From Aspidiotus rigidus (taxonomy: Eukaryota > Arthropoda > Insecta > Hemiptera > Diaspididae): a DNA stretch of 64,000 nucleotides. The position numbers and the translations under genes are program-made. Location: contig JAVHKY010000018.1 in assembly GCA_035079385.1 (NCBI GenBank), positions 248,001-312,000 on the forward strand, given 5' to 3'. Shown here piece after piece: positions 48,928 to 60,481 of this stretch (its first letter is position 1; every line of letters begins with the position of its first letter). The notes under the pieces were generated by a model. The model made no database searches and had not been told where the DNA came from. It was given only the letters and a program-made list of their open reading frames with translations.

Positions 48928-49969
48928 GTGTCAATTAACGAGGATAAATTAAATAATTTGAAATTAGCAGATGATATCGTGTTGATACATAAGAATATTA
49001 AGGGGCTGGGAAGAATGGCGGAAGAATCGTTCACAAAGTGTAGGGAAACAGGCCTTCAAGAAAATATCAATACAACAAAATACATGAGCAACCTCAACGT
49101 GGTCACACATAGGATTGAAAAAGTAAAGGACTACACAAATCTGGGGCGAAACTTATCATTTGAAAGAGGCATTAAAAAAGAAATACAAATAAGAAAGGAA
49201 AAATCATGGAAAAGTTTCTGGGCCTTGGGAAACATCTTTAAGGGTAAAATGAGCATACAAGCCAAAGCAAAAATTTTCAATATGTGTGTACTTTTGGTGC
49301 TGACGTCGAGGACGTATTGTATTTTTCAACCGAAGCTACAGGGCCAGTAATATCATCTTCAATTGAACTTCAGGGAAAACTTCTAAGACTGAAAGCGGTC
49401 TTTGAGCAGCTCTAGAATGATTTCGCTCACTTTAAAAGGGCTCCATATTTCTATTGGCGAAGCCGCAGCTACAGTCAGAAATTTCATCCTAAGTATTTCC
49501 CATAGGTAACGATGCACTAAGGAAATTGTTTTGCGATCGTTGCGCACTGACAGAATACGATTTTGAGAATTTGAAGAAAGAAATCACCGAATACCCAAAC
49601 GACCGAAATTCTATTGCTCACATAGGTCTTAATCGTATTATTGATAATTTTGATCGGGACACTGAATATTTTTGATTAAAACTCTTTATGCGGGAAAAGC
49701 CTCAGAAATTTTTTCGTTAGTTATTCTCCTTACAACTTAAATTCGATATTGTAGCATGTCATGTCTAAGAATAAAAGACAGAATCAAAAACACAACAATT
49801 AGAGAAAGAACGGTGATGATTGGTGGGGGATATAAAATCAAAAGACTCAAACTCAATTATGCGGGGTACGTCATAACAGGAGAAAACAAATGGGCAAAGA
49901 CAATTACAGAGTGGCAGGTACGTGGGGGCTCAAGAGGGAAGGAAAGATCCAATTTAAGATGGTGTGATA
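48928..49969 (+). pseudogene. LINE reverse transcriptase remnant, interrupted
   Basis: The frame 48928-49350 starts at RT motif C: NLKLADDIVLIHKN keeps both catalytic Asp residues. It runs through the thumb (TTKYMSNLNVVTHRIEKVKD, FKGKMSIQAKAKIFNMCVLL). About 400 bp of unrelated sequence intervenes (49351-49755). The protein then resumes in another frame (49756-49969) with LRIKDRIKNTTIRERT, LKLNYAGYVITGENKWAKTI and ERSNLRWCD, typical of this RT family's C-terminal region. The hAT-type MITE begins inside the RWCD codons. The fingers and palm upstream of motif C are missing. Confidence 0.85.
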
Positions 49970-50533
49970 CAGGACCACATTAAGCTTTTTTGAGCTCTAG
50001 GCTATTTTTTTTTCGCGCCCTCACCTTCAATGCCTTTTTCAGACCATTTTTCAAAAAAATCACATTTTTGGCCATAAATCGCCAACCGTTCGAGATACGA
50101 TGAAAAGCTCAACGAATTTGGATCCAGAGCGTCGAGACATATCTAATAGACACCTTCAACGCCTTTTTAAGACCATTTTTCAAAAAAATCATATTTTTGG
50201 CCATAAATTGCGAACCGTTGGAGATGAGACCGGCATAGCAAAATCACATGAATGAAAATTCTTCTCACTCGACTCCTCGCCCACCTTCTTATCTGTAGAG
50301 TATATGAATGTAAATCATGCCATGAAAGTTCTCGCGAAATTCAAACGGACAATAGAGAAGCATAGTTCTTACTTTTCAAAAGTATTATTTTCTCAAACAT
50401 TCGATTTGTTTTTCGTCTCTTTGTTTCGATTTTTCTTCGTTTTCGTTATGTTTTGTTTTTATTATTATTTTTTTTGACAGATTTTTGCGCCCTAGGCTAT
50501 AGCCTTGCCAGCCTATGCCTTAATGCGGCCCTG
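49970..50533. mobile_element. Non-autonomous hAT-type transposon (MITE)
   Basis: Terminal inverted repeats CAGGACCACATTAAG (left) and CAGGGCCGCATTAAG (right, reverse complement) match at 13 of 15 positions. Both ends are flanked by an 8-bp duplication, GTGTGATA at 49962-49969 and GTGTGATG at 50534-50541, with one mismatch. The 8-bp target site and CAGGG-type ends fit the hAT superfamily. There is no transposase frame. Inside, about 80 bp around CACCTTCAAYGCCTTTTT and TTTTTGGCCATAAAT is present twice, offset by 129 bp (50023 and 50152). The LINE sequence resumes with GATGATAAGAG after the insertion. Confidence 0.85.
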
Positions 50534-50541
50534 GTGTGATG

Positions 50542-51190
50542 ATAAGAGTAATCGAATCCTCAAGTGTAGGAGCCATCTATTGATACGAAGCAAAAAATTG
50601 GCCTAGCAGTCAACAATGTTGTAGTTTCGTTAATAGGAGGAGGGATGTCGCTTCTAACAGCATTCACCCTTAAGGAGTACATGAAAAGCGCTCGTATTTT
50701 CCCCGGGTCCAATACTGACAGTCACAGTGGTACCTCTGATTCGTGAAATACCTATAAAGTTGTACGAAATTTAAGTACGTCTAATACACAATTATAAAAC
50801 TATGGAAAAAAAAAAAAAATTTCATAGTTTTCGTTCATTTTGACTACTTTTCTGTTAATTAATTAGTTTTTACTAACAAATTTATTTTTTATTTCCTTTT
50901 CTTTTTTCTTTTATTTTTAACTAAATATTTTTCGTGTTTCTGTGGATTCTATTTGACATTAAAATAATTTGTGAGTCACGACGAAAGTTTTCATTGTTAC
51001 GTGTCCTGTGCCTCCACCTCCTTCGTATGGTATGATCAGATAAAGTGGAGGATGGGAACAACATTGATAGGAGGAAATGAAAACGAATCGGTGGGGCGTG
51101 GGCCCAGCAATGGGGCGGATGAACACGGGTTTGTGGGCACTTGATGTAATATTGGATAATTAACACGTTGTAAACAATAAAATAGAAAAA
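50542..51190. other. LINE remainder and unassigned sequence
   Basis: The first part should continue the LINE after the MITE, but the reading frame is too decayed to follow. A poly-A run at 50806-50818 could be part of an element tail. Nothing else is recognised. Confidence 0.3.
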
Positions 51191-51195
51191 GAAGA

Positions 51196-51340
51196 AAAAT
51201 GACGGGCACCGGGCGCCGTCCGGCAAAACGTGGGACTTGGAATAATTTCGACCTCGGAGCGATATGTGACAGGATGGAAATTGAATTTCAAACCACATAC
51301 GATGGGAGAGGGACTTGGAAAAAAGTCGAATTGATTTTGC
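51196..51340 (-). repeat. Family M minisatellite copy 3
   Basis: Reverse-oriented: CACCGGGCGCCGTCCGGCAAAA corresponds to the CATACGGYGTGCG segment of copies 1 and 4. GTGGGACTTGGAATAATTTCGA and GGGAGAGGGACTTGGAAAAA follow, as in the ~50-bp units. Short and diverged. Confidence 0.5.
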
Positions 51341-52035
51341 GCCGGAAGAAGCAGTCAACAAACTTTGGATTTCTACATTATGTTCACTTCTAAAAAATAG
51401 GTAAATTTACTGGACGTATCTGATAAGGGAAACTTGTAGGTTCCCTGTCTTCTTCGATTAACACATTTAATGAAGGCAATCCTGAGCAGCTGACGAAGTA
51501 GGCTAGGAGTTTTTTTTTTTTTCTCCCCTCGGTGTACCTAAAGCTTTTCCAGCCGCAATTTCTTCGACCAATACCGCCTATTTTTGGCTCGCGCCAACTC
51601 GTAGATTAAAATCTTTACCTCATTTATATGGCTTCGGATTTGAAATTACGAGAGCTATGAGTGAAAAAGACCGATGTTCTTGTTTACCACTTTTTCGGAA
51701 CCTTTTTTGACCTTGACCTTCGAAAAAATCTCGAAATCATTCTGACCCACTCTCACGCTCGATTTCAGAATCAAAAATTCCTCGAAGTTCCCCGACTCAG
51801 ACACAGATATTTCAAAAGTAGAAGTTTTTTCTCGTCAAGTCTCATATTAAAAATTCTGAGCAAACGTTAACTAGGAAAAACTAATCACAAAAGAAATTTA
51901 CGGTAGAAATATGCCGAGAAACAAACGGTCTCATTCGGTATTTCAATTACGTAATTTCGGATTAACCGGCAAATAGTCCTACAAATACTGGTCAATTTCA
52001 ATTCGTGTTTTGAGGGACACTTCAAGAATGAGTCA
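51341..52035. other. No gene recognised
   Basis: Unique-looking sequence with one T run near 51510. The frame 51661-51870 has no motif. Confidence 0.4.
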
Positions 52036-52039
52036 CAGA

Positions 52040-52380
52040 TGCAATGCGTCAAACACTATAAGTCCCCCCTCTATCATGTATTACGACTCGCGAGTCGAAA
52101 TTTTTTTCAGGTCCCCTTTTATTACATATAGGTCGAGAAGGGAAATTTTTCTAAGAACGCTCCCATCATATAATGGCTCAAGAGTCAAAATTTGTCCAAG
52201 TTCAACATTTGAACTATATATAACAGGGGGGGGGGGGGGCGAGGGAATAGACCATGTTTGCAAATTATGTCGGACTTAGAACATTATCATTTTAGCCGGA
52301 CGTCATACGGCGTGCGACAAATTTTTTGGAATAACCCCCCATGTTCCCTGTTAAAACACCAACTGATAATTCTCAATTTG
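52040..52380 (+). repeat. Family M minisatellite copy 4
   Basis: Three to four diverged units (CCCTCTATCATGTATTACGACT, CGAGTCGAAATTTTTTTCAG, CAAGAGTCAAAATTTGTCCA) and a 14-G run at 52226-52239. The conserved end segment follows: TTATGTCGGACTTAGAAC, then GGACGTCATACGGCGTGCGA near 52298. Order and orientation match copy 1. Confidence 0.6.
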
Positions 52381-52424
52381 AATCACATTTCATCATGATC
52401 TGAAATGATTTAAAAGCATCGGTT

Positions 52425-52709
52425 ATGCTTCAGTCAGACGTGCTCGAAACAGAGAAAGTCTTGTTGAACGCTGCACTTTCAAAACGATATAAACTTGTAC
52501 GGTCCAGTTGTTCTTCTGAGAAGCAGAAAGTAGAAGACGGTTGTGCACCCTTGAACCAAAGCACATTCATAGAGCCCAATTCAAAACACGAACAAGAAAG
52601 GCCAGGATGTTCACGATCTATTCCAAAGGGGCTCGACGGAGTTCCTAACGAAACTAATGAAATACACTCACCGATTAAAAGTAATCCACGTAAACCACGT
52701 AAAAAATAA
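52425..52709 (+). CDS. Hypothetical 94-residue protein or exon
   Basis: The frame starts at ATG 52425, or is part of a larger exon, and ends at TAA 52707-52709. The product is hydrophilic with balanced composition, rich in Ser, Glu, Lys, Pro and Asn, and ends in a basic tail (KSNPRKPRKK). A short PGCSRSIPKG stretch is unlike the low-complexity frames common in this window. A second basic plus frame lies at 52863-53069 (LVQRPTSRANHGIPTETRKT). No domain, signal peptide or membrane segment is seen and no family is recognised. It could be a host exon, a transposon ORF fragment or a chance frame. Confidence 0.3.
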   Translation: MLQSDVLETEKVLLNAALSKRYKLVRSSCSSEKQKVEDGCAPLNQSTFIEPNSKHEQERPGCSRSIPKGLDGVPNETNEIHSPIKSNPRKPRKK

Positions 52710-53069
52710 CGAGTACTCAGTTCACCACGAATGGGTCGTGGGCACAAAAGCTGATATCTAATTCATTCGTTCACAATTCTCAAATTAAAAAGTTCGCGCG
52801 CAAAACATCAATCGTATGCGAAATTTCGAACAGAAAATTAAACGCTCAAATCAATCGATATAATGATATCATTCACTCGAAGTCGAGCTTTTAAAAATTC
52901 CACCAAAAAAAGTAACCAACCACACAAATATATCAGTACACAAAATGAAAATAAGAAAAAGACAGCAGATAGAAAAAAAAACGAGACAGCACTTGTACAA
53001 AGGCCGACTTCACGAGCGAACCACGGGATACCGACAGAAACGAGAAAAACCACGGAAAAACTACGTTAA

Positions 53070-54060
53070 AAAAGCACGCGGGATAACGAAAAGTAATACG
53101 CGAATAAAATGATGAAAAATACGAATATTACGCTACGAACGCGACGTACGGAAACACATGTGCAACCTGTTCGTCGTGCGCTATCCCGACGAAATGGTCA
53201 GCGATCTGGTTGCGAGAAACGCAGCACAACGCCAAGGAGAAATCTCTCTCTCGTGTACTACGCGAGATAAATTTTGAGTGGTTGCGAAGAAAGGCGCATG
53301 CGCGCACTTCGCGCGCTGTTTTTTTTTTAATTACGGAATAATAGAAGCGAACGACTTTTAGAATATCCGCGATACGTATTTTGTTATACGCGGGTACGCT
53401 TCGAACAAAATTTGAGAATTACGTCAAATTTATTCTTCACCGCTATTCAGTTCCCATCGCAAATACGAACGCGGACGTGTGAGTTTTTGTTGGAGGAAAA
53501 AAAAAAAAAAGAAAAAAAAAAGTGGGATTCTGAATTTAGTAATTATTACTTGTGGATACGTAACAAACGTATGTAGAGAGAAAATTGAAATTCAACTGAG
53601 GCAAATGTTTGGTTTTGTTCTTTCTTCCTCTACATCGCATCGTTCATTCTTCGAGCTATTATTTCATATTTTATATTTTTTGAATTAAGGCATATGAAGA
53701 CTGAGGAACGAAAAAAGTTATACTCGATCGGAAAATTTAATACGCCATAGTATATTTCAGAGAACTTTTGGCGCTCGCAGTCGTCATCAATACTTCTGCG
53801 GGGAGGGACGAGATGATTACATATAATCACCACACTGCTAAATTATTTGCAGTTTCAATACAAAATGAAAAAAAAACTGTAAAAAGCACTATAGTCCAGG
53901 TTGTATTCTGCTGCACCAAAATTTCTTCTTCTTGAAGTTCAACTCTTTTCTCTTGCCACTGAGTAGGTTGAAGCTCAAAATAAAAGAGAGATGAGCGCAT
54001 ACTCAGAGAGAACTTCGTTGACGACGTAATCTCCCTACTGGCAGCAAAATTCAAAATCTT
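53070..54060. other. No gene recognised
   Basis: CpG-rich near 53100-53310, then A/T-rich with an A run at 53497-53522. No exon, promoter element or RNA gene can be supported. Confidence 0.4.
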
Positions 54061-54064
54061 TAAT

Positions 54065-55260
54065 TGCTTTTCGACGATCGATGGAACGTTTGCTCGAACC
54101 GGATTGGATGGTATTTGCTGATGTCAAACTGATGACGGGCCTCAATGATATGCTCTGCAAGATGGACTTTCTGGTTTTCAGGATCGTATCAAACGCCTCC
54201 TTACGCTCATCGATGCGAACGGAGAAGTTTCACTCACACTCCCCTACGTAGAGTGCCAGGTAATCAGGACACTTCCCTGAGGCGGGGGTTAGGCAGGGGT
54301 TGCGTCTTAGGGTGTACCTAAGTGAGAACCCAAAGTGCAAAGTTTACAATATACGGGTTTATGAGACTTGAAGATCTCGGCCTAGCCTTTCGAAAAATGG
54401 CCCGAATGAGGAAGGCGCATGCATTTGAAACGTTTGAGGGGGGTCTGCCTTGACAAAGGAACCAACTGGGTGAGGCTTTTGAACTTAAGATCGACATCAA
54501 GGGTGATGCCATTTCGCCAGGCCAATGTCTTTATCAGGCACAATTCGATGCGCAACGAGTCGCGTTTGAGAGGAAGGGACACGAGGCGATGAATCATAGA
54601 ATTATGAGGGGATTCTTCATGTTTTGGGCTTGACCATACAAGAGATAGACCGAGCATAGTAATAAATCTTTGAACGGAAAACACATGAGAGAATGAAGAG
54701 CATTGGACCTTGTTTACAAGTTTTATGGGTGGCGAAGGTGTACGGTGTATTTCACTGCTCCATGTGTTCACTTGCGTTGTCTTCATTGAGGTCCAGCGCC
54801 CCTTATTCTCTCATCATATGTCCCGTTCAATGCATGGCCGATGCTCCGTCTAGCTCTTCAAGAGGGACTGGAATCGATGTGGAGATCTGTGGAAAGGGGC
54901 TTTCCGTAAATGTTATACTCGTGTTTGCGAGAAGGGGAGAATACCGATACTGAGGAAATTGATTTTCAACTTTCCTATTTTTGAAAAAAACTTGATACCG
55001 GATAAAGGGCATCGAGGCATGAGAGGAACTTTATCCCAAAAGTACAATATGTCATCGTCATATCGATACCGAAAGATGGTGTGCCTAATGAGGGGAGCCC
55101 AACATAGAAATCCATGAAAGTATCACCCATAAGGGAACCTAGAGGGGAGCCAATAAGAACTCCAATATTCTCGGGAAGGCGTAAAACTTTTTCTTTTTCA
55201 TTAGTGAATTTCTCCACAAAGAAAAAAAAAAATCTTTTCTTAATGTCCTCGGGAAACTTG
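54065..55260 (-). pseudogene. Penelope-like element RT/GIY-YIG remnant (PLE-B related copy 4)
   Basis: Minus strand, in order: NEKEKVLRLPENIGVLIG leading into motif B GSPLGSLMGDTFM (about 55120-55170); motif C RYRYDDDILYFWD (about 55040-55082), with the Asp pair of YxDD present; KLKINFLSIGIL; then HNSMIHRLVSLPLKRDSLRI and LCLIKTLAWRNGITLDVDLK (about 54480-54600). A GIY-YIG-like segment follows (CPDYLALYVGECE, then FSVRIDERKEAF, 54170-54290) and HLAEHIIEARHQFD (about 54115-54160). Several frame breaks and stops occur, and motif A and the N-terminus are lost. It keeps the most complete motif C of the six copies but is inactive as a whole. Confidence 0.85.
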
Positions 55261-55354
55261 AAAAAATTTACCGGTAAAGATACAGAAGTTGGAGGAGAGG
55301 CATATCCCTCAAAAGAGACAGGATGGACATATACTTCGTGAGCCTCCCAAAAAC

Positions 55355-55460
55355 CAGTAACTTGAAATATTCCAAAGTAGAATCATACTAAACCCAGAGG
55401 GTGGCGAACGAGCGCCCCTAAAAAGCCATCAACTTGAAATATTCTAAAGTAGATTTATAC
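55355..55460 (+). repeat. Two-copy 72-bp repeat
   Basis: CTTGAAATATTCCAAAGTAG followed by a TCATACTA word at 55361 recurs in near-identical form at 55433. A local tandem duplication just upstream of the PLE remnant. Confidence 0.55.
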
Positions 55461-56035
55461 TAGTCCAAGAAGGGGGCTTACTCACGTGTGCAGAGCCAAC
55501 AAGAGGGTGGTACTCCCAGCTCAAACAGAGCAAATGACAAAGACGAAGTAGAACTTTTTATTTCCCTAATTTCAGGCATGATATAGCACAAGTCACTAAC
55601 GGCTTTTCTCACTCATTTTGTGGTTACATGAAGTGTTTTAGATGTCTGAGTAATGTGGGGCTGGGTGAAGAGGGAAGGCGACCAAATAAAAACTCAAACC
55701 AAAGTTTCTCTCGTCCCATCCAGGTTTGGGATTAGAGTTAGAGAAAAAATGGCTCAATATGGACAGGAGGCTTTTTCAAGCTCAAAATACAAGTTAGCTT
55801 ACTACACCTAAAATTTAACCAAACTATTGTACGTAGTCAAAAGAAAAGAAAATCCTCTACCGTACTAGCAGGTACTAATAAGAAAAAGCTCATCACCCTA
55901 GCTTCCCAACCGAAAAAAAAAGAGATTAGTCGCTTAAAACCGCTTAGGGCGACTCAAACCAATCATCAATCTTGGTTCCGCGGCTCACAAAGCAACACTC
56001 CGCTCTTTAAATTCCTCGCAACACGACAACCATCT
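55461..56035. other. No gene recognised
   Basis: No supportable frame. It may include the downstream part of the LINE ORF1-like sequence at 56040-56640, on the minus strand. Confidence 0.3.
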
Positions 56036-56039
56036 TGTC

Positions 56040-56640
56040 GCAAAAACCTATAAAGGAGGGACGCTGGCTATCTTGACCTCTGGCAACTCTTCTTCTCCTT
56101 ATCCTATACCGACACGACCTCAAAACGTTCCACTGTCGACTCTCGCAACAGGAAAATACGACAAGCTATCTGGGATTTTCCACTAGTCATCTAGGATGAC
56201 CCTAAGCAGGATCGTATGAGCTTGCGTGGTTCCCAACAGACCGCACTTTTGACACCGATGGCACTGTATCGGTAGCCCCAGTGCTACATTTTTTTCCTTG
56301 AAGTCTGTGCGCTGATGCAATGTCCATCAATGAGGCCACTACAGAGGTATACTTCACTGACTGTGGTAGCGCTCACACTCAACTTGGAATCCAGGTAGCT
56401 CTGCACCACGGACACACGTCTATCTACCCCTCCACCAGAGCTTTCAATCACCATTGGAAGCCCACTTGGAGCTACGAGCTCATTAGCAACCTCTGGTATC
56501 TCAGGCTTCCTCCAATTCTTCTTCTTCTGTTGGTTTTTTCTATCGCCTTCTAACCTTTCCGTTGAGCTCTTCTTCTTCTTCTGGCGCTTTTTCCTGAGCG
56601 CCCGGTATATGGTGGCGCTAAGAGCTATCCATGATGAGAA
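56040..56640 (-). pseudogene. Possible LINE ORF1 (Gag-like) remnant
   Basis: Minus strand: WTLHQRTDFKEKNVALGLPI leads into QCHRCQKCG (about 56245-56270). This resembles the first zinc knuckle of Jockey-type ORF1 proteins (QC.RCQ.YGH), which bind element RNA. The expected following His and Cys residues are not in frame, so the knuckle is incomplete or frameshifted. Downstream text (HTILLRVILDD, then a stop) does not align. A plus-strand frame over the same bases (56320-56553) is likely its shadow. Confidence 0.35.
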
Positions 56641-59600
56641 GACTTGTTAAAGTCCATACGTCATGCAAAGCCACAATCCCAGGGTACCCGCCTTACACAG
56701 CCTCTTCTACATACCCTCTGTGCCACTACCTCGCAAAATAATTCCTTCATTCTACTGCTCTCATTCCCATCTATTTATAGAAAATTCTGATCTCATACGT
56801 GTAGTTACGATGAAACACATCTACCATCCTTCCTCATTGCTCATTGCACCTAACCGACCCATCGAACGTTTTCTCAAATTTCTGCACATTGGGGCAATTT
56901 TAAAGTTGGACAGGGGACATATGCTGGCTAATGGGGCGTCAATACCCAGAGGCGACCTACACTGTTGGACAGGTACGCTACTCAAATTTCAAAAGATATT
57001 TCTTGACCTAGCACGCCACATGCATATGCCAAATTGAAGTTCTGGCGACAAACTTCCTGGCTCACTGACGAAAAGTGCACGAACCGACGACAATATTCAC
57101 AAAAACCTCCACGACCGTATTAAAATTTTACCGTCCAAAATAGTTAGGTGTCCCTTTCAATGTTATTTCGAAGTAGATGATTCGAAATACGAAATCCATA
57201 GAATAGTAGATCACAGGGCGACGCACGATTTCAAAGTTCGTAGTGAATTTTCGGATGAAAAACTCTGTGAATTCCGGTGCGGGTTTGAAATTCTTGGCGC
57301 AAACATTTTCCCCATTACCATCATTTAATGATGGCACCAATTCGATGACCTGAATGCTCCCTCAAACCGCTCGAAACCCATGTAACCAGTAAGAAATTTA
57401 TTCTGGAGATAGGAGAAAAATTCATACGCTTCCTCGACAGATCATCATCAACCGGGAGAGTTTGAAAGACGAAGTTGGCCACATGATCATATACGGCACT
57501 AAGCATCATACCCCTACCTGCCCAACTTTGAATGACACCCGATGATGCGTAGTCAAGTCTACACGAAACTTGGTCGTAATTTTTTTGATTATTAAGATTT
57601 TTTAAGAGCTTTCATCCGACTTTATTAATTTTTCGATTGTTCTTTATTTCGACCTATTGATTTTTTCGACTGAAGTGTTTTTCGATTGTTTTAATTTTCG
57701 ATAATAAAAAATTGTTACGTGATTGTATCTATCCTCACTAAGTTACTCCGCATCAGCTCAATTCAATTCCTATGGCTGAATCACAATATCAAAAAGAGAA
57801 TGAAATTATTATAAAAAGCACAGCTAAACAACTCTTTCTCACACAACCATCAACCGCCCAACTCACCATCAAAAAGTATAAAGAGTTCATCAACCCAACA
57901 GTCAAATATTTTCACTCAAAATAATCACCAAGTTCCTCGATCACCTTCATTCAAATGCGACTGAAGACGGGATACGCACTTTCCACACAGGGAAGACAGA
58001 TAGTCGCCCTCCAGAACGGATATGGGGAAACTCCCTATCGTGTGTATCCATCATAAATCGAAAATTAATAGACAGCGATTAAGTGCTTCAAGAGAAATTT
58101 ATAAAAAAATAGTCTCAAATTATTACATTAAGAGGGTGGAAAATAACTCGCAAAGGTAAATCTCAGAAAACTAAAGATCGCATCAGGTTGCTTCTAAGCT
58201 TCAATTATAATGCTACGCAGTTCAAATAAACCATTTCATGCAGAATTGCAGGAGATAAACTAACGATTATCGAGAAATTGCGAAATGCAAGAGATACTAC
58301 ATCAAAACAGAGCGATTATCTTTTACTTTTCTATACACACAGAGGCACTAGTATGTACTCTTATACATCATACGCTACTGTATAGTATATGTTGTGTGAC
58401 CCTTCTAGCACCGTACTCGTAAATATAATCGCCATCTGATTCATTCCGCATCCTATATGCTTTACAGCGGGTGAGACTCGAGATTCAGCTAAATTTAAAA
58501 AAGAAACACCTCGTTACGGCGACATGCGAACATCTCCTCCGGATGAATTTCTCGACATCGACTTGTGAAGTTGTGCTCTCTGTCTCTCTCTCTCTATGTA
58601 GTGGGCAGAGTGAATCGACCGTAGTCTGCACTTCATCCTCCAGTACAGAGTGGACGCGACATAAACTTCTATTAATTCCGGAATGTAGGCGATATAAAGT
58701 ACAGCGCAAGTACATAACATAACGAAATGAAAACCATAAAACACCATCCGTATATTCCTCATCAAGTCTCACCACCGCGTTTCATGCACGATGTACACGC
58801 AGCCAGGCAAAATAAAAATTACAAATACCCCAATACCGGCAATATTTTATAATATTTTTCGCACTTGCAAATTCACGATGTGCGCCTTTATGTTGTTGTT
58901 GTTCCTAAATGCTCACGCTGAAAAAGAAAAAAACGAGTTCTTCCAGTCTTCCAATGGTGCGTCGTCAATTCGTCGCAGGATATTACAAATTCTGACGTAG
59001 AATTTTATAGAATTTTTTATTATTATCGGAACTGTAAAGCAGCGAGATTGCGTGAAAAACGTCGATAAAGCGATTCTTTATCGCAGACCACAGATACTGG
59101 TTATTGCCCGAGAAAGTCTATAGTCATCAAATTAACACCGCGCCGAAGTACAAATATTTTAATACCGTACAGTATTTACGAGCTTGATAGGCAGTTAATT
59201 AGAATGCTATTACGGAATTTTTTTTCTATTCGATCAAAAAATACCTACACGAGTACATTGAACGATAATCGGAATCTTATAATTGTTATCATTTTCAGTC
59301 GATCGGCGATGGTCTCGAGTACAAAATCCATTTATAGAAGGAAGCCGACAGGAAAATTGCAAGTAATTGGAGAAATACGCGATTGAAATATCGAAATCTG
59401 AAGACTGAACAAGGGGCCGGAAAGGGGGCGGCGACGATCTCCTTCAAATTAATAATGGTGAAAGGATTATACACATATTGAGTGTTGCATCAACTGGGAC
59501 CTTAAAAATTGAAAGGAAATGAAATAACGAGGTCTAAAAAGTACGAAGTGAATGGTGTCTCACTGTGTCCATAATTTGTGAGTGAAAAATCTCTACCGCG

Positions 59601-60480
59601 GACTTCCTTCGCGAAACTCATCCTAGTCCACCAATCACAGGAAAAACGCCTCCTAGTACAAATGGAGATTTTAATGAACACTTCGATATTATTGTTATCA
59701 TCAACACCAGTTTGATTGTCGAATCGAGATCAGTTGAGGGTACAAAAAGTAAAGATCCTGTCTCATGTCTCATATATTATTGGCTTTCACTTCAAAATCG
59801 TTCAACAAATGAGAAACGGAAGCTGATTCAATGACCTCGACCTACCCTCAAAATCTTCCAGGCCCCTAAGTAGGGGAATATGAGAACGCAACAGGGGCGT
59901 AAATAAGAGGGCAGTGGAGGAAGTACCCCCATAGTAATTTTTTCAAGTTTGTCTTTCTCGCCAACTTTGTAGCTTGAATGAAGAAATAAAGCGAGGCCAT
60001 TAGCAGCGAACAAGTAATCCAAACCGCGGCATATGACCCGGGACCAAAAGCCCAAACCCGATTTGGAGGGGAATATATGCCGAACCAATAACAGAACTCA
60101 AGTAATGCAGAAGAACGTTACAAATGTGAACAAGAAGACCCGACAAAACAACTAGGACAACTACACATAAGAAGTGGAGTCGTACATTGCAGAGAATGGA
60201 TACCAAGAGCTGAAGAAGAAACCAACCCAGAAATATCAGAACAGGCTGAAAACTGTTTTCAACGAGAACAATGGACCTAGCTTTGCGAGAACGTTTCAGA
60301 TACACTCAGTAGCACCAAAATTCAAGGGATTGTAAACCTTCAAGAAGCAAACCATTCAATGAGACCACCGATTACTACCATTCAATCACCATCATGTTAC
60401 AAAGACCGCAGCAGATCAGTTCGCACCTAAACAAAGCATCAGAAAAAACCGCTGACGGAATGATTAAATGAGGTAGACAT
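56641..60480. other. No gene recognised
   Basis: Mixed sequence. The minus frames 57128-57509 have no conserved motif. 57590-57700 carries repeated TTTTTCGATTG words, reminiscent of the TCGA block. 60080-60480 probably includes the decayed N-terminal half of the PLE that becomes recognisable at 60482. Confidence 0.35.
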
Positions 60481-60481
60481 T

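Noticed and set aside
56320..56553. 77-codon plus-strand frame
   Set aside because: It lies opposite the minus-strand QCHRCQ-containing LINE ORF1-like sequence and is better explained as its shadow.
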